A stretch of DNA of 24,074 nt from W1P20-047 sp045118335 (GTDB lineage Bacteria > Actinomycetota > Coriobacteriia > Coriobacteriales > Eggerthellaceae): assembly GCA_045118335.1 (NCBI GenBank), contig JBGUXY010000069.1, positions 1-24,074 of the forward strand. The letters run 5' to 3'. Every line of letters starts with the position of its first letter. Position 1 is the stretch's first letter. Both the position numbers and the translations under genes were made by a program. The notes beneath the pieces are model-generated. The model ran no database searches. It worked only from the letters and a program-made list of their open reading frames with translations, and had not been told where the DNA came from. Shown in pieces: positions 6,980 to 14,384 of the stretch.

Positions 6980-8449
6980 ATGGATATCCGAGAAGCGAAA
7001 CAACAGGTGAAAGACAGCGTCGAGGCGTACCTAGCCCGCGACGAGGCAGGGGTACCCCGCATCCCGCCCGCCGAGCAGCGCCCCCTGTTTCTGCTGGGCG
7101 CCCCCGGCATCGGCAAGACGGCGGTGGTCGCGCAGGTGGCAAACGAGCTGGGCATCGGGCTCGTGAGCTACTCGATGACGCACCATACGCGCCAGAGTGC
7201 GCTGGGGCTGCCGCTCATCGTGCACCGCACATACCGCAGCGGTGCAGAATTCGACATATCGGAATACACGATGAGCGAAATCATCGCGAGCATCTACGAC
7301 TTCATGGAGGCCACGGGGCTTGACACCGGCATCCTGTTCCTGGACGAAATCAACTGCGTGAGCGAGACGCTCTACCCCAGCATGCTGCAGTTCCTGCAGT
7401 TCAAGACATTCGGACGCCATGCCGTGCCAAACGGATGGATCGTCGTGTGCGCAGGCAACCCGCCCGAGTACAACCGCAATGTGCACGAATTCGACATCGT
7501 GACGATGGACCGCCTGCGTCGCGTGGACGTGGAGCCCAGCTTGGATGCCTGGCGGACGTACGCGCACGAACGCGGCGTGCACCCGGCGATCATGTCGTTC
7601 CTAGAGGTGCATCCCGACGACTTCTACCTGGTAGAAAGCACGCCGGCTGGCAAGCACTTCGTGAGCGCGCGCGGCTGGAGCGAGCTTTCCTCGCTGATGA
7701 CGCTGCTAGAAGATCTGGACAAGCCCATCGGGGGTAGCGTGGTGGAACAATACGTTCAGCATCCCGAAATCGCCTCTAGGTTTACCGCGTATTACGAGCT
7801 GTTCGCGAAATACCGCAGCGATTACCAGGTCGAAGCCATTCTGGCAGGTTGCGCGCCTGACGATATCGTGCAGCGTGCCCAAGCGGCACCGTTCGACGAA
7901 CGCTTGGCGCTGGTTTCGTTGCTGCTCGATGCGCTGGGTCACAAGATGCGCGACGTGCTGAATCGCAGTGATGCGCTCGCCCGCGTGCGTGATGAGCTTC
8001 GGCGCGCCAGGAAGTACCCGGACTTCGACAAGAAGCTTTCGGAAGCTGCAGCAACCCTAGCCAAGGCGTCTGAAGATTTGTCTGTATCGACAGATCCCAA
8101 CACCGCTCAGTCGACCGCCTTAGCCGCTGCCATGCTTGCCGACCTCACGTCGCAGGAAGGATACGATCGGGTAGCTGACTTATACCGCCTGCAGGTGAGC
8201 GACCTGGAAGAGCGGGTTGACGCCGCAAGCTCGGCCCTCGAATCGGCTTATGCATTCGTGGACGAGGCATTCGGAGCCTTGCGCGAGGCGCTCGTGTTCA
8301 CCACCGAGCTCACAGCACGCCGCGACACCGCACGTTTCATCGTCCGCTTCGGCAGCAAGGCATACCACGAGCACAGTGCCGCCTTGGCCACCGACGCCGA
8401 ACGCGATGCCATCTTCGAGGAAATCGACCGCCTGACGTCGGGGAAGTAG
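6980..8449 (+). CDS. MoxR-like AAA+ ATPase
   Basis: The 489-residue protein carries a Walker A GAPGIGKT (40-47), Walker B ILFLDE (118-123), sensor-1 Asn in CAGNP (near 160) and a candidate arginine finger in MDRLRR (176-181), all in the order of MoxR/AAA_5 ATPases. The remaining 290 residues are mostly helical and may be a partner-binding region. It begins directly after the VWA stop codon behind a strong GGAGGGAG site, so the two proteins are almost certainly co-translated. By analogy to RavA-ViaA and other MoxR-VWA pairs, it would use ATP to remodel or load a target through the VWA protein, here with the LRR protein as probable specificity factor. The partner role is inference; the ATPase call is firm. 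Confidence 0.88.
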   Translation: MDIREAKQQVKDSVEAYLARDEAGVPRIPPAEQRPLFLLGAPGIGKTAVVAQVANELGIGLVSYSMTHHTRQSALGLPLIVHRTYRSGAEFDISEYTMSEIIASIYDFMEATGLDTGILFLDEINCVSETLYPSMLQFLQFKTFGRHAVPNGWIVVCAGNPPEYNRNVHEFDIVTMDRLRRVDVEPSLDAWRTYAHERGVHPAIMSFLEVHPDDFYLVESTPAGKHFVSARGWSELSSLMTLLEDLDKPIGGSVVEQYVQHPEIASRFTAYYELFAKYRSDYQVEAILAGCAPDDIVQRAQAAPFDERLALVSLLLDALGHKMRDVLNRSDALARVRDELRRARKYPDFDKKLSEAAATLAKASEDLSVSTDPNTAQSTALAAAMLADLTSQEGYDRVADLYRLQVSDLEERVDAASSALESAYAFVDEAFGALREALVFTTELTARRDTARFIVRFGSKAYHEHSAALATDAERDAIFEEIDRLTSGK

Positions 8450-8479
8450 CACGATGCGCTTGCGCTGCCTTGCGCCCTT

Positions 8480-9511
8480 CTACACCTGCACCTCGCCAGC
8501 GAGAATGCGATTGTAGTCAGCCAGGTTCTTGCGCAACAACTCGGGAATGGCAAGCTCGTAGGGGCAATGCGACACGCATGTGCGGCATTCGTCGCAAGTT
8601 TCGATTTTGCGCATTTCACCCTGCATTTCTTCGCCCAACCAGTGCTCGCTGGGGGCCCGGCGCACCATCAAAGACATCCGCGCAGCCTGATTGATCTTGA
8701 TCCCCTTCGGGCAAGGCAGGCAATAGCCACAGCCGCGGCAGAAATCACCCGACAAATCCACGCGATCGGCGGCGATGACGGCCCGCAGCTCGTCGTTTAG
8801 CTCCGGTTCCTGTTCCATGAACGCCAACCACTCTTCCAACTCTTCCTTTCGCTGAACGCCCCATATGGGCAACACGGGAAATTCCAGCACGTAAGCCATG
8901 GCGGCAGCCGCATTGGTTATCAGGCCGCCAGCCACGCCCTTCATGGCGATGAACCCCATGTTCGCCTCTGCCGTCGCCTGCACCAGCTGCTCCTCGCGCT
9001 GACCCAACAGATAGCTGAACGGGTATTGCAATGTCTCATATAATCCGCTTGCCACCAGATCGAACGCCACTCCGATTTTGTGCGTCGTCACACCGATATG
9101 GCGGATCTTGCCTTGCGCCTTCGCCTGCTGCATGCACTCGTACATGCCCGAGTCGTCGCCTGGGGCCCATAGCTGATCGACGCAATGGAACTGGTACACG
9201 TCGATGTAGCTGGTCCGCAGCTGCTCGAGAGACGTTTCTAAATCAGCCCAGAATTCCTCGGGGGTCTTCGCTTGGGTCTTCGAGGCGATACAGACCTTCT
9301 CGCGCAAGCCGCTTGCATCGCCAAACACCAATCCCAATTTGTGCTCGCTGTCGCTATATGCCCTTGCAGTGTCGAAGTAGCGCATGCCACCTTCGTAGGC
9401 GCGCAACAGCAAAGCCACTGCCTCTTCATCGTTTACACGCTGAATGGGCAACGCCCCAAACGCATTCTGGGGCACCGTTATTCCCGTATTTCCCAAGGTG
9501 ATGTTGCGCAT
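8480..9511 (-). CDS. Aldo/keto reductase with two C-terminal [4Fe-4S] motifs
   Basis: The 343-residue protein has an AKR barrel (1 to about 245) with the expected D47, Y52, K78 and H109 tetrad. Two ferredoxin-type cysteine clusters follow: C258, C261, C264, C267 and C306, C309, C312, C316. Such enzymes are common in anaerobes and probably couple an NADPH or ferredoxin electron path to an unknown carbonyl or other substrate. The start at 9511 is chosen because AAGGGG lies 6 nt upstream; an upstream in-frame ATG at 9574 lacks one. It converges on the AAA+ gene with a 30-bp gap. The family is clear; the substrate is not. Confidence 0.9.
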   Translation of the reverse strand: MRNITLGNTGITVPQNAFGALPIQRVNDEEAVALLLRAYEGGMRYFDTARAYSDSEHKLGLVFGDASGLREKVCIASKTQAKTPEEFWADLETSLEQLRTSYIDVYQFHCVDQLWAPGDDSGMYECMQQAKAQGKIRHIGVTTHKIGVAFDLVASGLYETLQYPFSYLLGQREEQLVQATAEANMGFIAMKGVAGGLITNAAAAMAYVLEFPVLPIWGVQRKEELEEWLAFMEQEPELNDELRAVIAADRVDLSGDFCRGCGYCLPCPKGIKINQAARMSLMVRRAPSEHWLGEEMQGEMRKIETCDECRTCVSHCPYELAIPELLRKNLADYNRILAGEVQV

Positions 9512-9710
9512 CAATTCCCCTTCTCGCGCTGAGTTGAAAAGCGGGCTCGTATACCGCCTCACGCATGACAGCATTATCGTAGACCCCCGCAGCGGTATAG
9601 CATAAGAGCAGGCCTTTGCAGGCTCTCGCAGCGGTTTGATGATGGGTGGCTAAATGAGTGTTAATCGGCCTGGGGAGGATGCCAATTATCGCAGACTCCC
9701 GCAATCAACG

Positions 9711-9751
9711 AACAAAAATGCGGGGGCGCTCTACCTGGCGTGACCCCGCAT
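9711..9751 (-). terminator. Rho-independent terminator of the 77-residue protein gene
   Basis: On the minus strand, ATGCGGGG (complement of 9744-9751) pairs perfectly with CCCCGCAT (complement of 9718-9725), followed by TTTTTGTT. It lies 26 nt beyond the stop codon at 9778. Confidence 0.8.
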
Positions 9752-9777
9752 CGTGTTACCCAACTTTTCCTATGCTG

Positions 9778-10011
9778 CTATTTCTTGATGTCTACGAAGT
9801 TGTCTTCGCCCATGAAGAAATCGTTGAAGGGGATCTTTTCGATGAACGGACCGGCAACCCCTTCGCCCTTCAGCTCGGGTTTGACGTTGAGCGCCAGGTT
9901 GTTGGCGCGATTTGCGTCGTTTTCCATCGAATACGCACCGATTATGACCACATGGCCATTCGGCATGATGTAATACAGGATGTAGACTTCCTCGTCGTGC
10001 ACATTGATCAT
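9778..10011 (-). CDS. Small uncharacterised protein (77 residues)
   Basis: The protein is soluble, acidic to neutral, and begins MINVHDEEVYILYYIMP. The regular strand-like pattern (VYILYYIM, HVVIIGAYS) suggests a small beta-rich fold. I do not recognise the family. The start at 10011 is preferred because GGAGG and AAAGGAAAG lie just upstream; two in-frame ATGs at 10029 and 10038 lie at or before that site. A perfect TATAAT box upstream and a strong terminator downstream support a real, independently transcribed gene. Confidence 0.65.
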   Translation of the reverse strand: MINVHDEEVYILYYIMPNGHVVIIGAYSMENDANRANNLALNVKPELKGEGVAGPFIEKIPFNDFFMGEDNFVDIKK

Positions 10012-10052
10012 GTCTTTCCTTTCCTCCATGCGAATCAACTCGGGCTATGTCT

Positions 10053-10058
10053 ATTATA
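10053..10058 (-). promoter_or_regulatory. Predicted -10 box for the 77-residue protein gene
   Basis: The minus strand reads TATAAT, a perfect -10 consensus, about 42 nt before the chosen ATG. No good -35 box is visible at 16-18 nt, so an activator or a different sigma contact may be needed. Confidence 0.45.
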
Positions 10059-10159
10059 GCTCTCACTGACACCTTTCGCTCACAGAACTCTTGAGGAAAC
10101 GCCATGGTCTAGGCAAATGTGACATCCCCCAAACCTACAGGCTTTCGGCGCCATCTAAG

Positions 10160-11008
10160 CTAACGTCGACGCAACTCCCAAAAGGCTACGGCACTGGCAG
10201 CGGCGACGTTGAGCGAATCGACCCCGTGCTCCATGGGAATCCGCGCCGTGAAGTCACAGGCGGCAATTGTGCCTTCCGCCAACCCATCGCCCTCGGTGCC
10301 GAGGACCATTGCCAACTTGTCGCACGCTTTCAGCTGCGGATCATCGATGGGAAGCGAGTTTGCCGAAAGCGCCAGCGCCACGGTCTTGAATCCGAACCGA
10401 TTCAACGCAGATATGCCAGCCGACGTCCAATCAGAGGCGTCATCGCCGACATACGCCCACGGCACCTGAAAGACCGTACCCATGGAAACCCGTGCCGCCC
10501 TTCGGTACAGCGGATCATGACAGCCAGGGGTAACCAAAACAGCATCCACCCCCAAAGCTGCCGCACTGCGAAAGATTGCCCCAATATTGGTGTAGTTTCC
10601 CACGTTTTCCAATATCGCTACACGATGGGCGCCTTGCAGCAGATCGTCGACGCTTTTCGGTTGTGGCCTATGCATAGCGGCCAGGATTCCGCGCACCTGC
10701 GAGTACCCGGTAATCGAGCGAAACAAATCGGAACTGGTAACATACACCGGCAAATCGGGCCATCGAACGCTCATGCGCTGGACCAAGTCGTTCGCTTTAG
10801 CCAACCACTTGTCGTCGGCAAACACCGCTGCAGGCTCCACGCCATTTGCAAGCGCCCGTTCGATGACATTGCGTGATTCGGCTATGAAAAGCGCACCCTG
10901 TTCTATAGCGCCTTTCGACGACCATCCACGTTTCAGCTCAGCGTCGCTGAAACGAGAAAATGCATCGACCCTTTCATCTTGCGCGTCGTCGATTCGCACG
11001 AGTTTCAT
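10160..11008 (-). CDS. SpoU/TrmH-family RNA 2'-O-methyltransferase
   Basis: The 282-residue protein has an N-terminal substrate-binding region (to about 115) and a C-terminal SPOUT knot domain. All three SpoU motifs are visible: ENVGNYTNIGAIFRSA (134-149, motif 1 with the catalytic Arg), LGTEGDGL (motif 2) and IPMEHGVDSLNVAAA (motif 3). These enzymes methylate a ribose 2'-OH in rRNA or tRNA using S-adenosylmethionine; the exact nucleotide cannot be told from sequence. The start at 11008 has only a weak ribosome site, but the protein then begins at the usual family position. An in-frame ATG at 11101 would add 31 residues that look non-coding. Confidence 0.88.
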   Translation of the reverse strand: MKLVRIDDAQDERVDAFSRFSDAELKRGWSSKGAIEQGALFIAESRNVIERALANGVEPAAVFADDKWLAKANDLVQRMSVRWPDLPVYVTSSDLFRSITGYSQVRGILAAMHRPQPKSVDDLLQGAHRVAILENVGNYTNIGAIFRSAAALGVDAVLVTPGCHDPLYRRAARVSMGTVFQVPWAYVGDDASDWTSAGISALNRFGFKTVALALSANSLPIDDPQLKACDKLAMVLGTEGDGLAEGTIAACDFTARIPMEHGVDSLNVAAASAVAFWELRRR

Positions 11009-11127
11009 AGTCACACCGCTTCTTGCATGTCCTTTGCCGATTTGAAGCCCACTCAACCATACCACTGGATCCCATGCACGGCGTAACATACCGCAGAACA
11101 ATGCTATATCACTGCGGTTGGATATCT

Positions 11128-11337
11128 AAGTCCGCATATTTCACCTGTTTTGCAGAAAAACGGCTATATGGTGTGGATTTCGATTGTCCCGAAAGGGCTT
11201 TTGACAAGAGAGCGAATCGAACATTCTTCGTTTTCCCAGCTCATGAGCTTTCTTAGCTTTTTCATGATGGCATTGCTCTCCGATGAATTAACACCATATA
11301 GCCGTTTTTCTGCATTTTACTTGTAAAACACGGACTC
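11128..11337. mobile_element. MITE-like element 2: inverted pair of a 52-bp repeat
   Basis: The left arm (11128-11179) and right arm (11286-11337, inverted) are again exactly 52 bp and match at 39 positions by hand. Blocks identical in all four arms of the window are AGTCCG at arm positions 2-7, TGCAGAAAAAC at 24-34, ATATGGTG at 39-46 and a terminal ATT. The 106-bp core differs from the core of element 1. The right end lies 27 bp before the nuclease-like gene at 11365. No target-site duplication is clear. Confidence 0.6.
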
Positions 11338-11364
11338 GATGTCGCATTTGAATACAATAGGTTT

Positions 11365-12351
11365 ATGAAACTCGTACTCACGCATAATACTGCCTTGCAG
11401 TTGATGCGCTCGCATAGAGGGCTTGAGCGCGAGCGCATCGAACCTTCCCGCATACGCACGCTCGACGATTGCGCGCAATCACTAAAAGAGTTGGAATCGT
11501 TTGCGTTGCCGCCTCTGACAGACAACTCGAAAACGCTTCATGTTCTTATCCCCAGAAGTGCACCGAAGTACCGCTCTAAGACCCACGTATGCCACACGAT
11601 GTCGGGTGATATCCCCCGCGGATCGTTTTGCAAGGTGGGCAATGGCGTGTACACATCGTCGCCCGAGCTGCTGTTCGTGCAGATGGCAAACGGAAACCTT
11701 TCACTCGTCGACCTGGTGCTCTTGGGTTTGGAGCTTTGCGGGACCTATACGCTTTTGCCAAGTGGCAACTTCGGGTTTTACAACTGCCCAGCCATATCGT
11801 CACGGGAAAAGCTTGCATCCTATGCCGAGCGAGCTGCGCACATCCGGGGCGCTTCAGCTGCAACCCGCGCTTTGCGGTGGGTAGTGGATGGCTCGAACTC
11901 GCCGATGGAATCGGCCCTCATGTTGTATCTGTGCTTGCCGGTTCGCTTGGGAGGATATGGATTCCCGCTACCAAGCTTTAATCCAGAGAACCCACTCGGT
12001 AAAAAAGCCTCTCGGATGCTCCACCAGGAAACGATCCGCTGCGATCTTCATTGGTTGAAAGAGCATGTGGCCATCGAATACGACAGCAGCCTCGAACACC
12101 TGCAACCCAGCTCGGCAGCACGTGACATCGAACGCCGCAACACGCTTGACTACAAAGGGGAGCGTGTCATCACGGTTACCCCCCATATGATTGCCGCTCC
12201 GGCAGAATTCAATACCGTTGCGCGCCAACTTGCTCGGGCGTTGGGCAAACGGCTGCAACCCAACGCGTTCGTGCTGTCCCAAGCTCGCAGCGAGCTGCGG
12301 CTGCAACTGTTCCCCTGGCTCGCAAACCGTCAAGACATGCAGTTCTTCTAA
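11365..12351 (+). CDS. Uncharacterised protein with DUF559/Vsr-like endonuclease signature
   Basis: The 328-residue soluble protein has two parts. Residues about 60-135 contain GVYTSSPELLFVQMA and LVLLGLELCGTYTL, a pattern seen before the nuclease domain in AbiEi/DUF559-type proteins. Residues 180-275 fit the PD-(D/E)xK-like Vsr/DUF559 layout: SPMES (E183), RCDLHW (D227), VAIEYDSSLEH (E238 and H245), then R258 and L-D-Y-K-G-E-R-V near 261-268. This is a weak family match made by eye, and the family's usual EYDG reads EYDS here. The start has only AGG a few bases upstream. The gene stands alone, directly after an inverted-repeat element and 160 bp before the ADP-ribosyltransferase-like gene, which suggests an accessory or defence role. 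DNA cleavage is not shown. Confidence 0.65.
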   Translation: MKLVLTHNTALQLMRSHRGLERERIEPSRIRTLDDCAQSLKELESFALPPLTDNSKTLHVLIPRSAPKYRSKTHVCHTMSGDIPRGSFCKVGNGVYTSSPELLFVQMANGNLSLVDLVLLGLELCGTYTLLPSGNFGFYNCPAISSREKLASYAERAAHIRGASAATRALRWVVDGSNSPMESALMLYLCLPVRLGGYGFPLPSFNPENPLGKKASRMLHQETIRCDLHWLKEHVAIEYDSSLEHLQPSSAARDIERRNTLDYKGERVITVTPHMIAAPAEFNTVARQLARALGKRLQPNAFVLSQARSELRLQLFPWLANRQDMQFF

Positions 12352-12511
12352 ATACCGTTTCGGGCAAACGAGGCGGACGCGAGGCGCGCCCCGCGCAAGC
12401 GATAACCGCGCTTATCCCGCAAAAGATATTCTTCTTGGCAATCGCACAGCGCTATCATAGAACCAAAGCCCCCAGCCAACATATGACATTGCCGTCGAAA
12501 CGGAAACCATC

Positions 12512-13309
12512 ATGACTCTCAATACATCCCAGCTCCAGGCCATCAAGTACTACGAGGGCGACGTGCACGGCAACGACCCGTTTTGGGGCGACGCGAAAGC
12601 CTACGTGACGCTGAACTCGCTGTTCTATCCTGGCATCGACACCGAGCGACGACGAACAGCCGAAGGAAAGCGCCTCAATCCGGCAATCGTTGCCGACTAC
12701 CAACGACTGTTTGACCTGTGCGTCAACCTGCTTTCCGCCTGTTATGCAGCCGACCTTTCGCATCCTCGGATTGCCTATCGCGTGGAGCGTCATGCGGACT
12801 ATCTGGAAATGCGCGAAGCCGGGCAGACGATCTCGTTCACGTCCACATCAACCGCAGAGTTCCTTCCCGCATACGGCGACCGTATCGGTATCGCCTTGCT
12901 GGAATTCCGCATCCCCGCCGGTGTGCCCTGCCTGCCATTCGGCGAGGTGCTACGCGGCGACTACGCCAAAAGCGACGAGCAGGAAATCATGTTGCCGCCA
13001 GACCTTCCCCTTGCGTTCGAGGATGCTCCCATCAGACCCGAGGAGAACGCAATCGTGGATGCCCAGGGCAACCCCCCGATTGCGAAATGCCTGGTGTTCG
13101 CACAAGAGCCCGAAGCAGCATCGCTTCGGCGTCCCCACGCAGATACAGAGGTGGATGCCCATATAGATCCTGAAGGCACCTTGGCTGCCATGCGCGTATA
13201 CAAGGCGCTCAACAGCGGAAAAGAGCCCGACGCCAAAGACGTCGGGCTCTACTGCGCATGGAAGAATGCGCTCGCCCGTAACGTTCTTTCTCGAAGAACG
13301 TTACTCTAG
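12512..13309 (+). CDS. Putative mono-ADP-ribosyltransferase-fold protein
   Basis: The 265-residue protein has no signal peptide. It shows the R-S-E signature of arginine-type ADP-ribosyltransferases in the right order. It has a helical N-terminal part ending in R90 (IAYRVER) and the S-T-S block FTSTST at 109-114. A strand LLEFRIPAGVP follows, then the ExE turn DEQEIMLPP with E156 and E158. The pattern from the helical segment to EQEIMLPP matches the ADP-ribosyltransferase exoenzyme fold. Such enzymes transfer ADP-ribose from NAD+ to a protein or other acceptor, and bacterial ones are often toxins or conflict effectors. No immunity gene or macrodomain is visible beside it. The start has no strong ribosome site, so translation may be low. 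The 3' end overlaps the convergent flavoprotein gene by 4 bp. Fold call moderate; activity inferred. Confidence 0.65.
   Translation: MTLNTSQLQAIKYYEGDVHGNDPFWGDAKAYVTLNSLFYPGIDTERRRTAEGKRLNPAIVADYQRLFDLCVNLLSACYAADLSHPRIAYRVERHADYLEMREAGQTISFTSTSTAEFLPAYGDRIGIALLEFRIPAGVPCLPFGEVLRGDYAKSDEQEIMLPPDLPLAFEDAPIRPEENAIVDAQGNPPIAKCLVFAQEPEAASLRRPHADTEVDAHIDPEGTLAAMRVYKALNSGKEPDAKDVGLYCAWKNALARNVLSRRTLL
13222..13304. terminator. Two perfect 11-bp hairpins at the overlapping ends of convergent genes
   Basis: Hairpin 1 pairs AGAGCCCGACG (13222-13232) with CGTCGGGCTCT (13240-13250). Hairpin 2 pairs GTAACGTTCTT (13278-13288) with AAGAACGTTAC (13294-13304). Both lie inside the last 30 codons of the ADP-ribosyltransferase-like gene and just beyond the stop of the minus-strand flavoprotein gene. 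No T-run follows, so they may slow or end transcription in both directions, or protect 3' ends. Confidence 0.5.
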
Positions 13310-13923
13310 CGAATGAAGTTCGTGAACACCTTGCGTTCGCGCTCGGGAAGGCCATAGGCTTCGCGGCCCAGGGCGATGCTCTTCATCAGGAACGTCATGT
13401 TGCGGGCCAAAGTGCGCATGGTCTGCAGGCCTTCGGCGTCTTGTTCCGCGCTGCCCTTCGCAGCGCCGTGGATGATGTTCCAGTAGCTGCTCGATGCGAT
13501 GGGCATGCCCGAGATACCGAAATACTTGTTCAGCTCGTCGAAGGTTGCCGTGGTGCCACCGCGACGTGCGCATGCCACGCTCGCACCCACCTTCATCGAC
13601 AGATCGTAACTGACGCTATAGAACAGGCGGTCGAGCAATGCGATGAGCGTAGCGTTTGCAGAGGCATAATACACTGGTGATGCCACCACCAAGCCATCGG
13701 ATTCCCTGAGCTTTTCGGCCACTTCGTTCACGATGTCGTCGAACGTGCAGCGGCCCAGCTCACTGCACTTTCCGCACGCAATACAGCCCCGAATGTCCAT
13801 CGCGCCAACCTGGATGGCTTCGACTTCTACGCCCTCTTCTTCGAAGACGGACTGCATTTCCCGCAAGGCAACGGACGTGTTGCCATTCACCCGCGGACTG
13901 CCGTTGATGATAAGCACTTTCAT
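13306..13923 (-). CDS. Iron-sulfur flavoprotein-like NAD(P)H-dependent oxidoreductase
   Basis: The 205-residue protein begins MKVLIINGSPRVNGNT, the FMN phosphate-binding start of the flavodoxin-like FMN reductase fold. It has ASPVYYASANA near residue 81, another flavin contact. A compact cysteine motif at C47, C50, C53 and C59 matches the iron-sulfur flavoprotein (ISF) type, which binds a [4Fe-4S] cluster beside FMN in anaerobes. It likely moves electrons from ferredoxin or NAD(P)H to an oxidant. AAGGAG lies 7 nt before the ATG. The gene is alone on its strand with its own predicted promoter. Family firm; partner unknown. Confidence 0.85.
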   Translation of the reverse strand: MKVLIINGSPRVNGNTSVALREMQSVFEEEGVEVEAIQVGAMDIRGCIACGKCSELGRCTFDDIVNEVAEKLRESDGLVVASPVYYASANATLIALLDRLFYSVSYDLSMKVGASVACARRGGTTATFDELNKYFGISGMPIASSSYWNIIHGAAKGSAEQDAEGLQTMRTLARNMTFLMKSIALGREAYGLPERERKVFTNFIR

Positions 13924-13949
13924 GGGGGGTTCTCCTTTCTCTTGACGAA

Positions 13950-13977
13950 ATTGTACCCTCGCTCATGCTCGCTGCAA
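13950..13977 (-). promoter_or_regulatory. Predicted promoter of the iron-sulfur flavoprotein gene
   Basis: On the minus strand TACAAT (13950-13955) is a good -10 box, with TTGCAG (13972-13977) 16 nt upstream as a weak -35. It lies about 30 nt before the gene's ATG. Confidence 0.4.
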
Positions 13978-14024
13978 CGTCAATCTGCGCATCCTCTGAA
14001 ATCAAGCGACAACTCGGCAAGCTT

Positions 14025-14252
14025 TCAGACATAAGGATCTTCCGAATGCACGAGCACATCCTCGATTGGACCGGCGTCCACGATGCGGCCTCGGTTCATG
14101 ATGATCACCCGATCCGATGCCTTGCGGGCAACGGCGAGGTCATGCGTGATGAACAGCGTCGAGAACTGGTAATCCTTCTTCATGTTCAGAAGAAGCTGCA
14201 GAATCTGGTTCTGGATAGCAACGTCGAGCGCCGAGACGATCTCAACACCACA
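14025..14252 (-). pseudogene. Fragment of an oligopeptide ABC-transporter ATPase (OppF/DppF-like)
   Basis: The open stretch of about 75 codons on the minus strand translates to the C-terminal half of an Opp/Dpp-type ATPase. It starts at the D-loop (VSALDVAIQNQIL), passes the switch histidine (FITHDLAV) and reaches the family tail (ASDRVIIMNRGRIV, then EDPYV). The Walker A, signature motif and intact Walker B are missing: the frame hits TAA at 14253-14255 just before the D-loop. At the other end TGA follows PYV, and the next codons read KLAEL, close to the usual PYT-x-KL, so a CGA-to-TGA change is plausible. No start codon or ribosome site fits. It is a relic of a lost peptide transporter gene. 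Confidence 0.85.
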
Positions 14253-14257
14253 TTATC

Positions 14258-14285
14258 CTGGCAAACGCTGAACCTTTGTTATACT
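14258..14285 (+). promoter_or_regulatory. Predicted promoter of the TPP-riboswitch transcript
   Basis: CTGGCA (14258-14263) is a moderate -35 box, 16 nt before TATACT (14280-14285). Transcription would start about at 14292, which is where the conserved riboswitch sequence begins. Confidence 0.55.
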
Positions 14286-14292
14286 GCCATCT

Positions 14293-14380
14293 GCGGGGAG
14301 CCCGCGCATGCGGGCTGAGAGGGAGCGTAGAGCCGCTCCGACCCGATGAACCTGATGTGGGTAATGCCAACGAAGGGAGC
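14293..14380 (+). promoter_or_regulatory. TPP riboswitch (THI element)
   Basis: The conserved THI-box pieces occur in order: GGGGAGCCCGCG, CTGAGAGGGAG, GACCCGATGAACCTGAT, GGGTAATGCCAACGAAGGGA. The P3-type hairpin GCCCGC/GCGGGC is visible. The 3' end of the element overlaps the transporter's ribosome site (AGGGAG, 14374-14379), which lies 5 nt before the ATG at 14385. Binding of thiamin pyrophosphate would therefore directly hide the ribosome site. No terminator lies between the element and the gene, so control is probably at translation. Confidence 0.95.
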
Positions 14381-14384
14381 AATC

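Noticed and set aside
13965..14318. A 117-codon plus-strand frame before the TPP riboswitch
   Set aside because: It is antisense to the ABC ATPase relic and runs into the riboswitch.
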